64,000 nt of DNA. It comes from Colwellia marinimaniae (lineage in GTDB: Bacteria; Pseudomonadota; Gammaproteobacteria; Enterobacterales; Alteromonadaceae). The notes under the pieces are model-generated. The model had not been told where the DNA came from. It made no database searches and saw only the letters and a list, made by a program, of their open reading frames with translations. The translations under genes and the position numbers were made by a program. Within the stretch, counting starts at the first letter, position 1. The number at the start of each line of letters is the position of its first letter. Below are positions 47,550 to 56,677 of this stretch, piece after piece. The stretch spans positions 1 to 64,000 of the forward strand of contig NZ_BDQM01000015.1 of assembly GCF_002207865.1 (NCBI RefSeq), read 5' to 3'.

Positions 47550-48242
47550 TTATTGTTCTACCAATAAATCAGTAAATTTATAACCAGTTAAATTATTTAT
47601 TACCTTTGTAACATAAAACATAAGGCCACCAAGCATTATCATTGATGGTATTGCAATGATTGGATAACTCATTAAGGTCATATGACCAAGTTCTTCATTA
47701 AAAGAGACGGTACCTGCTGGACTCGTTACAAGCCAGGTTGCTAATAGATAATTCATTACGGCTGAAAAGATAAACGTTAATGCCAATAACTTATTAGCAA
47801 AGCCTATTTTAGCTTTAAATGCCTCGGTCTGCCCTAATTCATGAAGTTTTTCATATATCAGTTCGACCTTAAACATCGATTTATTCAATAATAATTTTGC
47901 GATTAAAGGTTTACCATACACACCAGAGAACAGGACAAACACCGCGATTAACGCCGGTATAGAGGCTTCTTTTATTGCGAGCCAATGGACACTTAACTCA
48001 AACAACGCAATCCCACCGGTTAATAGGGTACTTAAAAAGCCAAATATAGATATTAGGTTCATTTTTTTAGTTCGAAGGTAATCATAAACGGCATACCCAA
48101 GAGGGAATGCTAAGGCTATGATTAATCCTGCTACTACACCGAAATACTCAGGACTGGAAAACTTCATTAGAACCCAAGAAGGTAAGGCTACATTAAATAT
48201 TATTTCCACGAATGGCTTGTTTTTCGGTTTTTCAGTTGTCAT
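47550..48242 (-). CDS. VC0807-family membrane protein
   Basis: 230 aa with about six membrane segments. The signature FPLGYAVYDYLRTKKMN, then ISIFGFLSTLLTGGIALFEL, and WLAIKEASIPALI match the VC0807 group of conserved proteobacterial membrane proteins, whose function is unknown. Ribosome site GGAAT. A solitary gene in a gene-poor stretch. Confidence 0.78.
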   Translation of the reverse strand: MTTEKPKNKPFVEIIFNVALPSWVLMKFSSPEYFGVVAGLIIALAFPLGYAVYDYLRTKKMNLISIFGFLSTLLTGGIALFELSVHWLAIKEASIPALIAVFVLFSGVYGKPLIAKLLLNKSMFKVELIYEKLHELGQTEAFKAKIGFANKLLALTFIFSAVMNYLLATWLVTSPAGTVSFNEELGHMTLMSYPIIAIPSMIMLGGLMFYVTKVINNLTGYKFTDLLVEQ

Positions 48243-48687
48243 CTTTATTCCGTTCTAAAAATTAAACCTTAATTAGGTTTAAATGCAGTTATCATTGTTT
48301 GAGCTGTGGCATCTATATGAGTGTGATCTTCTTGAATAGGAAATAGCTTCTAGCAAATCCCCTCAATTATTTCATAGCTCAGTATTAGATTTTACTTACG
48401 TAATAGAGAATATAGCAGAAAGAGGATATAGCAGACACCAGATTATAGCAGGAAGAGGATATAGCATCCATATATGTCTGGTGTTAAAATTTGTGTTTAA
48501 CGGCTTCAATCTTTGCTAATAATACCTGCACTTTAATTTTATAATTAGGCTGTTCTAACAAAGGTTCAATTCACCACTTCGTGCGTGGTTTTTTACATCT
48601 GGCTCTGTCTCTGATGATACAATCAATTTATATAGATAAAACCTAGCTAATCAATACTATTAGTTGGTAAATTACAAGGTTACTCCA
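48243..48687. repeat. Intergenic interval with a 23-bp direct repeat
   Basis: 445 bp without a gene. Two copies of TATAGCAGAAAGAGGATATAGCA-like sequence (48411-48433 and 48444-48466, one mismatch) lie 33 bp apart. Nothing else is recognised. Confidence 0.6.
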
Positions 48688-49692
48688 ATGGAATATAAAC
48701 AAATTGAATTTAAAAAGATCACTATTGATCACTTAACATGCCAGTCTTGTAGTTCTAAGCAGCATAAAGTTATTGGAAAACTGACTTATGCGTATTTTTA
48801 TATAGAAAGTATACCCTTTTTCCCAGTTAAAAAATCCATCAATATCGTCTGTAACCAGTGTGATAGCTCTTTTGATGTCGACTCACTTTCATCGTCTGCT
48901 TATAAAACACTTAGGAAAAAACTATTCAAATCATATGCCTTGATCCCCATGTATTCTGGCATTATTATGGTTTTACTGGCGTTGTCTTATTGGCAGTATG
49001 ATAAATATCAGGCCAGTTTTCTCAGTAAAGAATATATTGAAAGCCCTAAAATTAATGATTTTTATTATATTAATCAAACGAGTATTAACGATAAAATAAT
49101 ACCCAATAAAAAGTATGTCTTGGGCAAGGTGGTCAGCCTTACTCCTAACACAGTTTCTTTGGTGTTTTCACGCTTTCTTTTTGAAAACGAGTCCTCTTTA
49201 GCAAGTGACATTCGAGGTGCCAAGGTCTTAAATGACAAGTATTTCAATAAAAAGCATCATGTATTTACCCGCGAGAAACTTATTAACCTTTATCAAAACG
49301 AGACGGTATTGTTGGTGCTACGTCCGAAAAACTCAAAGTTGTTTGGCACCATAGTACTGACACCAAACCTCGGTGTTAATAGGAAGGTAGAAGGTTATCG
49401 TGAAAATAGAATCGGTTTATCTTTTATGTTACGTACTGATATTCAAGCAAATTTAGAAGACGCCGAGAGATTTTTCTTGGAATCGGCCAATAAAGGTTAT
49501 GTTCAAGGCCAACTTAATTTAGCTCGTTTGTATCTTGACAGCAATAAAATAGACCAAGCATTAGAGTGGTCAAAAATAGCAGCATTAAAAGGCTATGATT
49601 TGGCAATAGAATTTTATACTAAACACTGTAGTGTTAGTGAAGATTGCGATGTAGCCGCCTTTAATGCAGAACTCATCGAAGTAGGATTTTAA
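48688..49692 (+). CDS. Zinc-ribbon, single-pass membrane protein with Sel1-like repeats
   Basis: 334 aa. Residues about 17-60 carry two CxxC pairs (CQSCSSKQ and CNQCDSS), a zinc-ribbon-like fold. A membrane helix follows near residue 95-110 (IPMYSGIIMVLLALSYW). The C-terminus has tetratricopeptide/Sel1-like repeats (NLEDAERFFLESANKGYVQG, QALEWSKIAALKGYD). The ATG at 48688 is preceded by AAGG; a TTG at 48664 is less likely. Probably an envelope protein mediating protein contacts; no named family recognised. Confidence 0.6.
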   Translation: MEYKQIEFKKITIDHLTCQSCSSKQHKVIGKLTYAYFYIESIPFFPVKKSINIVCNQCDSSFDVDSLSSSAYKTLRKKLFKSYALIPMYSGIIMVLLALSYWQYDKYQASFLSKEYIESPKINDFYYINQTSINDKIIPNKKYVLGKVVSLTPNTVSLVFSRFLFENESSLASDIRGAKVLNDKYFNKKHHVFTREKLINLYQNETVLLVLRPKNSKLFGTIVLTPNLGVNRKVEGYRENRIGLSFMLRTDIQANLEDAERFFLESANKGYVQGQLNLARLYLDSNKIDQALEWSKIAALKGYDLAIEFYTKHCSVSEDCDVAAFNAELIEVGF

Positions 49693-50030
49693 TGAACTGG
49701 CTAATAAAAAGTAACTTATTAGGCCAGCCATAATAACTGTTGTCTATTTAAATCAATAAACTAAGCTTAATTTACCTTGGTTAAGTTTAGTGGTTATTAT
49801 GCCTAAGTCTGAAATTAACTAGGACACTCACTGTTAATAGTTATTCTAACATCAGCTTCTCGGACTTTGATGACTAACTCTTTATTAACAGCAGTATCTG
49901 ACTTTAGGTGTGTTCATATCAATAATAGTTTGTTATTTTAAGGTAATATGTCATCAGATTGGCTTACTAGGTTATGGTCGAGCAAAGCCTCTAAGTCACC
50001 AACAAATAAATTAAATTTGGAGAATAAACA
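49693..50030. other. Intergenic interval with a possible weak terminator
   Basis: 338 bp. CTAAGCTTAA and TTAAGTTTAG around 49761-49791 could form a hairpin after the zinc-ribbon gene. No gene seen. Confidence 0.4.
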
Positions 50031-50381
50031 ATGGTAAACATGTTAATTACCTATCAACTTAATGACGGTGAGGTTATTGAAATTAATCATCCAGAAGAGT
50101 TTGAGTTTAGAGATTTAGATGGAAACAGTTTAGGGAATGCTGAGGTTATCAAACGTCATAATAATGATCTCATATTGGCTGAAGCCGCATTTGTAATCTC
50201 AGCCGAACATGAGAAAATTATTATACCAAGCGATGCTGCATTCATGGAATCAAAAGCAGGAGCAAAACAACCGTTTGACTTTAATGGTCTTGTAAAAGTC
50301 TGTGGTTTTTCTTCGGTTAAATATAAATTTGATAAACAAGGTGATGAGAGCTCTGATTGGGTTGTCGCTTTTCCTCTGTAA
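50031..50381 (+). CDS. Small protein of unknown function next to the IS
   Basis: 116 aa, mostly beta-prone and acidic (MLITYQLNDGEVIEINHPEEF..., ending SSDWVVAFPL). GGAG precedes the ATG by 9 nt. No signal peptide, membrane helix or motif. An IS10-like element inserted 16 bp after its stop. Family not recognised. Confidence 0.6.
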   Translation: MVNMLITYQLNDGEVIEINHPEEFEFRDLDGNSLGNAEVIKRHNNDLILAEAAFVISAEHEKIIIPSDAAFMESKAGAKQPFDFNGLVKVCGFSSVKYKFDKQGDESSDWVVAFPL

Positions 50382-50388
50382 TAATTGG

Positions 50389-50397
50389 GGGCAGAGG
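50389..50397. repeat. 9-bp target duplication, left
   Basis: GGGCAGAGG abuts the left end of the IS and recurs at 51747-51755 on the right. IS10 makes 9-bp duplications. Confidence 0.95.
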
Positions 50398-51746
50398 CTG
50401 AGGTATCCCCACGAATAATTATTAAAATTCAAATGATTAGCATTTATTTTAAAAGTAAATGGAACATTCATGGCATTGGATGATCAGATCTATCGCCAAA
50501 CAAAACTAACCAAAACCAAGAGTTACCATGAATGCGTCTACTATATTGAATAATTTATTGTCTAATGTCACCCAAAATATGCATAAGGTACGCCGTGATG
50601 CGGTTTCTTCTTGTGTACAAAGCTTACTTGCAGGCTCTCACTGCTCAGTGACAAATATCGGCCGAGGAATTAACTCTTCCGCTAAAGAAAAACACAATAT
50701 TAAACGCTCAGATAGGCTTTGCTCTAACCCTCACTTACAATCAGAATTGCTTAATATTTATCGTGATATTTCATCCCGTTTTATTGCCACAAATAGGCCT
50801 GTGATCCATGTTGACTGGTCAGATTTAGATGTATCTAAACGAAACTTTTTAATTAGAGCTTCTGTTGCTTTAGATGGTCGCCCCATCACTGTTTATCAAG
50901 AAGTGCACCCGCTTAAAACCAAAGAAAAACCAGCGACACATTTATCATTTTTAGCAAGGCTAAAGTCCATTCTACCTATCGATTGTAAGCCCATTGTTGT
51001 TACCGATGCGGGCTTTAAGGCGCCTTGGTTTAGACAAGTGCTAAGTTTAGGGTGGGACTTTTTAGGTCGCACTCGCAAGCCTAACTTTTATATCATTGAT
51101 GAGCGTGATGATTGGCAATGTATTACAAAAATGTATAAAAAAGCGACTCAAGTACCTAAGTCATTCAACGGCAGTATAACTCGCTATAAACCCTTAAAAT
51201 GTCGGTTGGTGCTTTACAATAGTCCGGCTAAAGGGCGTCACCACATGAACCGACAGGGAATACCACATGCGTCTTCGCAATCAAAGCAGCATGCTAAGGG
51301 AGGCAAGGATCCTTGGCTTATTAGTACATCGTTAAAACAAAAACCTGGATTAGCGAGAAGAGTAGTGGCCATCTATCGAACTAGAATGCAGATTGAAGAA
51401 GGCTTTAGAGACATGAAAAGCTCAACTTTCGGGCTAGGTTATAACGCAAGTCAAAGTTACAAACCAGCACGTCTTGCGATATTACTTTTTTTAAATGTTA
51501 TTGCAAGCTTAGTGCTTATTCTTATTGGTATCGCGGTGGTTTTGATGAAGCAACAGTATCAATATCAGGCGAATACAGTTAAAAATCGTCGCGTTTTGTC
51601 GTTTCACTTTATTGGACTAAGAGCGATAGCAGATAAAAAGCTAAAGCTCACGCTGATACATATTCATTACGCACTAGAAAAAATTCATCTTTTAATTAAA
51701 GGATGTAGCTATGAATTGTACCTATAAATTCGTGGGGATCCCTCAG
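50398..51746 (+). mobile_element. IS4-family, IS10-like insertion sequence
   Basis: 1349 bp (IS10 is 1329). The ends CTGAGGTATCCCCACGAAT (left) and, complemented, CTGAGGGATCCCCACGAAT (right) are inverted repeats with a single mismatch, very like IS10's CTGAGAGATCCCCTC. One intact transposase gene. The perfect 9-bp duplication and intact gene indicate a recent insertion. GATC Dam sites lie near the transposase promoter (50478-50488) and in the right end, as in IS10 regulation. Confidence 0.95.
50528..51727 (+). CDS. IS10-like DDE transposase
   Basis: 399 aa (IS10 transposase about 402). IS4-family catalytic acids: Asp in HVDWSDLDVSKR, Asp in IVVTDAGFKAPWFRQ and Glu in the YREK-type motif YRTRMQIEEGFRDMK. 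NIKRSDRL and the C-terminal QANTVKNRRVLS match IS10. It catalyses cut-and-paste transposition by hairpin intermediates. No frameshift, so likely active. Confidence 0.95.
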   Translation: MNASTILNNLLSNVTQNMHKVRRDAVSSCVQSLLAGSHCSVTNIGRGINSSAKEKHNIKRSDRLCSNPHLQSELLNIYRDISSRFIATNRPVIHVDWSDLDVSKRNFLIRASVALDGRPITVYQEVHPLKTKEKPATHLSFLARLKSILPIDCKPIVVTDAGFKAPWFRQVLSLGWDFLGRTRKPNFYIIDERDDWQCITKMYKKATQVPKSFNGSITRYKPLKCRLVLYNSPAKGRHHMNRQGIPHASSQSKQHAKGGKDPWLISTSLKQKPGLARRVVAIYRTRMQIEEGFRDMKSSTFGLGYNASQSYKPARLAILLFLNVIASLVLILIGIAVVLMKQQYQYQANTVKNRRVLSFHFIGLRAIADKKLKLTLIHIHYALEKIHLLIKGCSYELYL

Positions 51747-51755
51747 GGGCAGAGG
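51747..51755. repeat. 9-bp target duplication, right
   Basis: GGGCAGAGG, identical to 50389-50397. Confidence 0.95.
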
Positions 51756-51928
51756 TAACGTTAAATAATTTGTCGTCGCCATCGCGACACGTTCAAGCAA
51801 GGAAACAAACTCAAGCTAAATAGTAATGAAAAGCTTATCAGACCACTTATATAAATTGTGGTGATTACTAATTATCATGGGTATCTATAAAAATAAGTAC
51901 CTTGGCGTTTATAACAAATTTCAGGCAT

Positions 51929-51964
51929 AAAAAAACCGCAACTTGTAAAAAAAGTAGCGGTTTC
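51929..51964 (-). terminator. Terminator of ssrA
   Basis: On the minus strand AAACCGCTACTT and AAGTTGCGGTTT form a hairpin with one bulge pair, followed by T7, about 80 nt beyond the tmRNA 3' end. Confidence 0.8.
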
Positions 51965-52042
51965 TTATCATAAACAATAGTCTGTCTATGGCCAAATCTA
52001 AAAGTTACTAGGTATAACTAATGGATTAAAAAGGTCTTTATT

Positions 52043-52392
52043 TGGTGGAGCGGGGGGGAATCGAACCCCCGTCCAAAAAGCCTACATCCTCGGTACTACA
52101 TGTTTAGTCGCTCATTTATTTAACCAATTGGACGCCAAGCGACAGGCTTCGTCATGGTGAGCTCGATACTATTTCGCGGTTCAGTCTCAAGCAAACTTCC
52201 CTCGCTAACCTATTTGGGGTGACCATCAATCCTCTAACCAATAGGTGAGATTTCGAGGTGATGGCTAGCCTAAGCGGCTAGTGCGAACGTTTCGTCGTTA
52301 GCAATTATAGTTTTACGGCTTTTTACCAGGCCAACCGCCCCTGGACATGCACCTTGGGTTTCGTGAATCTTGTCGAATCCTAGATCCGCCCC
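52043..52392 (-). ncRNA. ssrA: Transfer-messenger RNA (tmRNA)
   Basis: 350 nt. The 5' end GGGGCGGATCTAGGATTCGAC and 3' end GGTTCGATTCCCCCC...CTCCACCA form the tRNA-Ala-like domain with encoded CCA. The tag frame at 52302-52270 reads ANDETFALAA-stop (E. coli ANDENYALAA). It rescues ribosomes stalled on mRNAs lacking a stop codon and tags the product for proteolysis. Partner gene smpB lies 119 bp upstream on the same strand. Confidence 0.96.
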
Positions 52393-52450
52393 AAAGTTTT
52401 ACAGTTTTCTATTTCTTTTCTAAGTCTAGGCTCGAAATGCCTATAAACAC

Positions 52451-52479
52451 AGTATACAGCGCTTAACTTAAATAGACAA
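52451..52479 (-). promoter_or_regulatory. Sigma-70 promoter of ssrA
   Basis: On the minus strand TTGTCT (52479-52474), a 17-bp spacer and TATACT (52456-52451). Transcription would begin about 50 nt before the mature tmRNA, leaving a short 5' leader to be processed. Confidence 0.6.
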
Positions 52480-52510
52480 CGTGGTATTTTTTAACCACTT
52501 GTCGAACAAG

Positions 52511-53002
52511 TTAACGATCCAAGTTTTTGTTTTTCATTAAACGACCTTTATCAACAGCCCACTCTCGGTCTTTAATATCAGCACGTTTATCGTGATCTTT
52601 CTTACCTTTACCTAAATAGAACTCTAGTTTTACCCAACATTGCTTCCAATACATGGCGGTGGCAATCAAAGAATAACCGTCACGTTCAACAGCACCAATA
52701 AGTTTATCTAGTTCTCGTTGATTAAGTAATAATTTTCTATCGCGGTTCGGATCACATACAACATGACTAGAGGCCGCATTAAGGGGCATTATTTCAGCAC
52801 CTAGTAAATAGGCTTCTCGATTTTTTATATGGACGTAACAATCAGAAATGTTAACTTTACCACTTCTTATGCTTTTAACTTCCCAACCTTGCAAACTCAT
52901 ACCCGCTTCAAACTTATCGGTTAGGCTATAGTTGTGCCTAGCCTTTTTATTTAAAGCGATGGTATTGCTATTGGATTTATTTTTAGATTTCTTTTTAGCC
53001 AT
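52511..53002 (-). CDS. smpB: SsrA-binding protein SmpB
   Basis: 163 aa from the ATG at 53002 ([11 protein letters not shown]). It binds the tRNA-like part of tmRNA and brings it to stalled ribosomes. OB-fold motifs [33 protein letters not shown] and [16 protein letters not shown]; basic C-terminal tail [20 protein letters not shown], which occupies the mRNA channel. An in-frame ATG 30 nt upstream would add residues not seen in the family. Adjacent to ssrA. Confidence 0.95.
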   Translation of the reverse strand: MAKKKSKNKSNSNTIALNKKARHNYSLTDKFEAGMSLQGWEVKSIRSGKVNISDCYVHIKNREAYLLGAEIMPLNAASSHVVCDPNRDRKLLLNQRELDKLIGAVERDGYSLIATAMYWKQCWVKLEFYLGKGKKDHDKRADIKDREWAVDKGRLMKNKNLDR

Positions 53003-53186
53003 TTTTTGTTCCATTTTTCGTTGCCATAACAAGCAGCAAGCGCGGTGATTATACCGACATAAAGGCTTTTTTACATGGCAAATCAGTGTTTTTTAGAAAA
53101 ATGACTAGATTAATGCGATTTTAGCTGTGTTTTGTTATGATGGTGCCATTATTTTGTGAGCAATAGGTGAAAAAGGTGAAGAGAGA

Positions 53187-53627
53187 ATGCCAACCATAAG
53201 TCGTAGTGCGTTAGTTATGCACAGTGTTGAACAAATGTATCAGTTAATAAATGATATTGTCGCTTACCCTACTTTTTTACCGGATTGTAATGACAGTAAA
53301 ATTATTTCTCAAGATGATAACACGGTAACTGCAGCCTTACTTGTCTCCAAGGGGGGGTTAAGTAAATGGTTCACTACTAAAAATACTATGATCTCTAATG
53401 AAAAAATAAAGCTATCTCTGGTTGATGGACCCTTTAAAAGTCTTGAAGGCTATTGGTTACTAACGCCCTTGTCTGATGACGCTTGCAAAATAAGCTTAGA
53501 GTTAGAATATGAGTTTTCAAATAAACTCGTTTCATTAGCCTTTGGTAAAGTTTTTAGCCATTTTAGTAACAGCTTGGTACAAGTGTTTACGCAACGAGCC
53601 AAAGAAATATACGGAGTTAATGGTTAA
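53187..53627 (+). CDS. ratA: RatA / ubiquinone-binding START-like protein
   Basis: 146 aa COQ10/START-like fold: VEQMYQLINDIVAYPTFLPDC at the N-terminus, then VSKGGLSKWFTTKNTM, VDGPFKSLEGYW and a C-terminal amphipathic helix (VFTQRAKEIYG). In E. coli RatA was described as inhibiting 70S assembly, while the family also includes coenzyme-Q-binding Coq10 proteins. Which role applies here is open. 2 nt upstream of the rnfH-like gene, divergent from smpB: the usual smpB-ratAB arrangement. Confidence 0.9.
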   Translation: MPTISRSALVMHSVEQMYQLINDIVAYPTFLPDCNDSKIISQDDNTVTAALLVSKGGLSKWFTTKNTMISNEKIKLSLVDGPFKSLEGYWLLTPLSDDACKISLELEYEFSNKLVSLAFGKVFSHFSNSLVQVFTQRAKEIYGVNG

Positions 53628-53629
53628 TT

Positions 53630-54025
53630 ATGACCGTTGATAGTACGGCGTTAAAACATATTAATGACGTAATAGTCGTGGATAAAGTCAGCATTGAAGT
53701 TGTTTATGGTGTTCCGCACAAGCAAAAAATATTAACTTTAGTACTTGCCAAGGGAACTACAGTAGAACAAGCCATTATCGAGTCAGGAATAATTGATTTA
53801 TTCCCTGAAATAGATTTAAAGGTTAATAAAGTAGGGGTGTGGAATAGGGCGGTAAAACTAGCAGATTTTATCAATGATCTCGATAGAATTGAAGTGTATC
53901 GTCCCCTTCTTGCTGACCCTAAAGACGTAAGGAAACGTCGGGCAGAAAAAGCCAAGCGAGAAGGTCGAGCAGATAAAACAACCGGTGGTCGGGTTAACCC
54001 ACTACGAGTTAAGGCAAAGACCTAG
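53630..54025 (+). CDS. rnfH: RnfH-family ubiquitin-like protein (RatB)
   Basis: 131 aa. Beta-grasp core with SIEVVYGVPHKQKILTLVLAKG, VEQAIIESGI and NKVGVWNRAVKLADFINDLDRIEVYRPLLADPK, which is the RnfH signature. The basic C-terminal tail (RKRRAEKAKREGRADK) is longer than in E. coli (about 96 aa). Partner of ratA by position; biochemical role unsettled. Terminator follows. Confidence 0.9.
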   Translation: MTVDSTALKHINDVIVVDKVSIEVVYGVPHKQKILTLVLAKGTTVEQAIIESGIIDLFPEIDLKVNKVGVWNRAVKLADFINDLDRIEVYRPLLADPKDVRKRRAEKAKREGRADKTTGGRVNPLRVKAKT

Positions 54026-54066
54026 TGACTCAATTTCTGGCTATGTTCAGGCATAGCTTAAGGCAA

Positions 54067-54095
54067 TAAAAAACGGCATAAAGGCCGTTTTTTTA
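54067..54095. terminator. Bidirectional terminator between rnfH and bamE
   Basis: AAAAACGGC-ATAAAG-GCCGTTTTTTT between convergent genes. Confidence 0.88.
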
Positions 54096-54186
54096 TAAGC
54101 TTTATTCATTGCTAAATAAGCTAAATGAAGAAAAATTAAGAAAATGGGTTCAACCATCAAGTTAAAGCCAGTTAACTAAAGTGCTA

Positions 54187-54660
54187 TTAATTTTTAATAG
54201 CTGCTTTGTTTTCACCCGGCTTATCTTCATCTTGCTTACCCTCAGTGACAACGTCACCTTGTTTAGCATTGAACTTGTTATTAGTGTGTGATTCTTCTTC
54301 TTCTTCTCCAGCAGGAGCATTGAACGGGGTATTAAACTTATCAGAAAGTTTAAAATCTCCAGAGGCAGAAACTAACTTGTCGTCGGAAAATTTAATGATA
54401 AACTGTTTTCTGACATCGAATTTTTTACCACGGCCCGACTTTAACTTGTAGATATAGCTCCAGGTATCATTATCGAACGCGTCAACGACAACTGGGCTAC
54501 CTAGAATAAATCTAACTTGTTCCTTAGTCATATCGACTTGTAATTTATCAATACTCTTTTGTTCAAGGTAATTTCCTTGTGGAACATCATAGCGATATAC
54601 CCAACTAGAGCAGGAAGATAACGTGAGGGCTGTGATAATAATGGCAACACGAAAATACAT
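54187..54660 (-). CDS. bamE: Outer-membrane assembly lipoprotein BamE
   Basis: 157 aa. Lipoprotein signal with lipobox LTLSSC (Cys17). SmpA/OmlA domain: LEQKSIDKLQVDMTKEQVRFILGSP, DNDTWSYIYKLKSGRGKK. It is part of the BAM complex that inserts beta-barrels into the outer membrane. About 40 residues longer than E. coli BamE (113), through a Glu/Lys/Asn/Asp-rich C-terminal tail (from about residue 115) that looks disordered. Confidence 0.93.
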   Translation of the reverse strand: MYFRVAIIITALTLSSCSSWVYRYDVPQGNYLEQKSIDKLQVDMTKEQVRFILGSPVVVDAFDNDTWSYIYKLKSGRGKKFDVRKQFIIKFSDDKLVSASGDFKLSDKFNTPFNAPAGEEEEESHTNNKFNAKQGDVVTEGKQDEDKPGENKAAIKN

Positions 54661-54855
54661 AAAATTTATTTACCTTTAAGTAGCTCAAAAAAAACAGGCT
54701 AAAAGTGTGAGCAGGGATAATACCCAAGCCCAGCATGGATGCAAAGCTATTTATTACATCCGTTAAAAAAACACTAGCTAGATTTCTTGCTGGTTACTAG
54801 AAAATAGTTGTTAGTAGGGTTCAATGGTTGCTATGTCGATAGTATGCAAGAGCTA

Positions 54856-56541
54856 TTAGCCTGCTAATAGCTCTTGAGCATTTGCTAAACTGTGCTGAGA
54901 TATTTTATCACCCGCTAACAAACGGGCAATTTCTTTGACCCGATTTTCTTTACTTAGTTCACTTACCCGAGTTTCTGTCAACTCACCATCGGTTATTTTA
55001 CTAACAAAAAGTTGTTGGTGGCCTTTACAGGCAACCTGTGGCAAGTGGGTAACACAAATTACTTGGGTGTTTTTAGAGAGTTGTTGTAGTTTTTTACCGA
55101 CCATAGCGGCGGTCGGCCCGCTAATACCAACATCTACTTCATCAAATATGAGTGTTGGGGTAATAACTTTATCGGCTAAAATCACCTGCATGGCTAGGCT
55201 GATACGTGACAATTCTCCCCCTGAAGCAACTTTGTGCATAGCCTCAAGTACTTGACCTGGGTTAATACTGACTTTAAAACTGATAATATCAGCGCCATTG
55301 CTATTGATGACTTCTTTACCACTGCCAGCTTGCTTATTGCTTTCGATAGCAATATAGAATTGTCCATGGGGCATATTCAATTCTTGCATGCTTTTGCTGA
55401 TGCGCTTACTGAGACTTTTAGCTGATTTTATTCTTGAACTTGATAATACCTCTGCGCTGTCATAATAATGCTGCTTAGTCTGTTCTAACTCTTCAATAAT
55501 AGTATTAATTCGCGTCTCATCACCAGATATTGATGCCAGTTGTTGTTTTAATTCGCTATGAAAAGTAACTAAATTTTCTGGTGAAAGTTGATGTTTCTTG
55601 GCTAATTGCAAAGCCGTGGAGTATCGTTCCTCTATGATGGCGTAACTTTGTGGATCTAATTCTAATTGTTGGTAATAGTGTGTTAAATCGTTATTTGCTT
55701 CATCTAATTGAATGAGGGTATTGCTTAGTATCGTGGCGACATCGTTTAATTGCTTATCAACCCGCGCTATTGAGTTGATGTTTTCACTGCATTCTCTTAG
55801 CGCGTCCAAAATATTAAAATTATCATTTTCAGAGAGCAGTTGTAATGAGCTTAGGGTTGTATCAAGTAAGTCTTGGGCATTACTGTGTCTTTTATAGTCT
55901 TGCTCTAAGGTTGTAAACTCATCGGGTTGTAAAGAGAACTCATCGAGTTCAGTCACTTGATATTGAATGAGTTGCTGCTCAGCTTCCCGTTGCTGTTTAC
56001 TTTGTTGCAGTGTTTCTAATTCTTTATTGAGTTTATGCCATTGCTGTGAATAATGTTTTACTTCACTAAGTAGTGTTGGATGATTAGCATAATTATCGAG
56101 TAAGCGGCACTGTTGGCTAGCTTTAACAATGAGTTGATGATCGTGTTGACCATGGATATTAATTAATAGTTGCCCAATTTCTTTTAACTGAACTAACGGC
56201 ACTTGGCTGCCATTAATATAAGACCTTGACCGCCCTTCAGCCGATATAACACGACGAAGTATGCACTCACTGTCATGTTCTGACACCAGCTCATGCAGTT
56301 TTAACCAGGCTTTTGCCATTTTATTTTTCTTGATATCAAACGTTGCCGCTAAATCGGCTTTTTTGCAATTTGGCCTAACAATATTTGTTGTTGCTCTGTC
56401 GCCTAGACATAAACCCAGCGCACCAATGGCAATTGATTTACCCGCACCCGTTTCACCGGTAATTGTCGTCATACCCGCTTGCCAATCAATATCTAATGAA
56501 CGGACAATGGCAAAATTTTGAATGTTAAGTTGCAGCAGCAT
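54856..56541 (-). CDS. recN: DNA repair protein RecN (SMC-like)
   Basis: 561 aa (E. coli 553). ABC-type ATPase acting early in double-strand-break repair. Walker A TGETGAGKSIA near residue 33, long coiled coil (about 150-360), signature ASGGELSRISLAM and Walker B LIFDEVDVGISG. A LexA box lies upstream, so it is SOS-inducible as in E. coli. Upstream neighbour nadK reads the same way, an arrangement (nadK-recN) common in gammaproteobacteria. Confidence 0.96.
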   Translation of the reverse strand: MLLQLNIQNFAIVRSLDIDWQAGMTTITGETGAGKSIAIGALGLCLGDRATTNIVRPNCKKADLAATFDIKKNKMAKAWLKLHELVSEHDSECILRRVISAEGRSRSYINGSQVPLVQLKEIGQLLINIHGQHDHQLIVKASQQCRLLDNYANHPTLLSEVKHYSQQWHKLNKELETLQQSKQQREAEQQLIQYQVTELDEFSLQPDEFTTLEQDYKRHSNAQDLLDTTLSSLQLLSENDNFNILDALRECSENINSIARVDKQLNDVATILSNTLIQLDEANNDLTHYYQQLELDPQSYAIIEERYSTALQLAKKHQLSPENLVTFHSELKQQLASISGDETRINTIIEELEQTKQHYYDSAEVLSSSRIKSAKSLSKRISKSMQELNMPHGQFYIAIESNKQAGSGKEVINSNGADIISFKVSINPGQVLEAMHKVASGGELSRISLAMQVILADKVITPTLIFDEVDVGISGPTAAMVGKKLQQLSKNTQVICVTHLPQVACKGHQQLFVSKITDGELTETRVSELSKENRVKEIARLLAGDKISQHSLANAQELLAG

Positions 56542-56575
56542 AGTTAACCTTATTAAGCATGAATAAAAAACCAGT

Positions 56576-56595
56576 ACCTGTTAATTTATACAGTT
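56576..56595 (-). promoter_or_regulatory. LexA (SOS) box of recN
   Basis: CTGT (56578-56581), 8 bp, ACAG (56590-56593), with the consensus A/T-rich centre, 35-55 bp before the recN ATG. Confidence 0.82.
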
Positions 56596-56677
56596 ATTGG
56601 TTTTTATTCAAGCTTATTTGTAACTATTTGCTTGTTTTTTGATAAGGTTATTCTTTTCTACCAGTGCATGATGCTGA

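Noticed and set aside
50389..51755. IS as a gene-disrupting insertion
   Set aside because: The target lies 7 bp after the stop of the 116-aa gene, and no frame is continuous across the empty site.
53187..54025. ratA-rnfH read as a toxin-antitoxin system
   Set aside because: The pair is a conserved housekeeping neighbour of smpB; RatB is not established as an antitoxin and RatA belongs to the Coq10-like lipid-binding fold.
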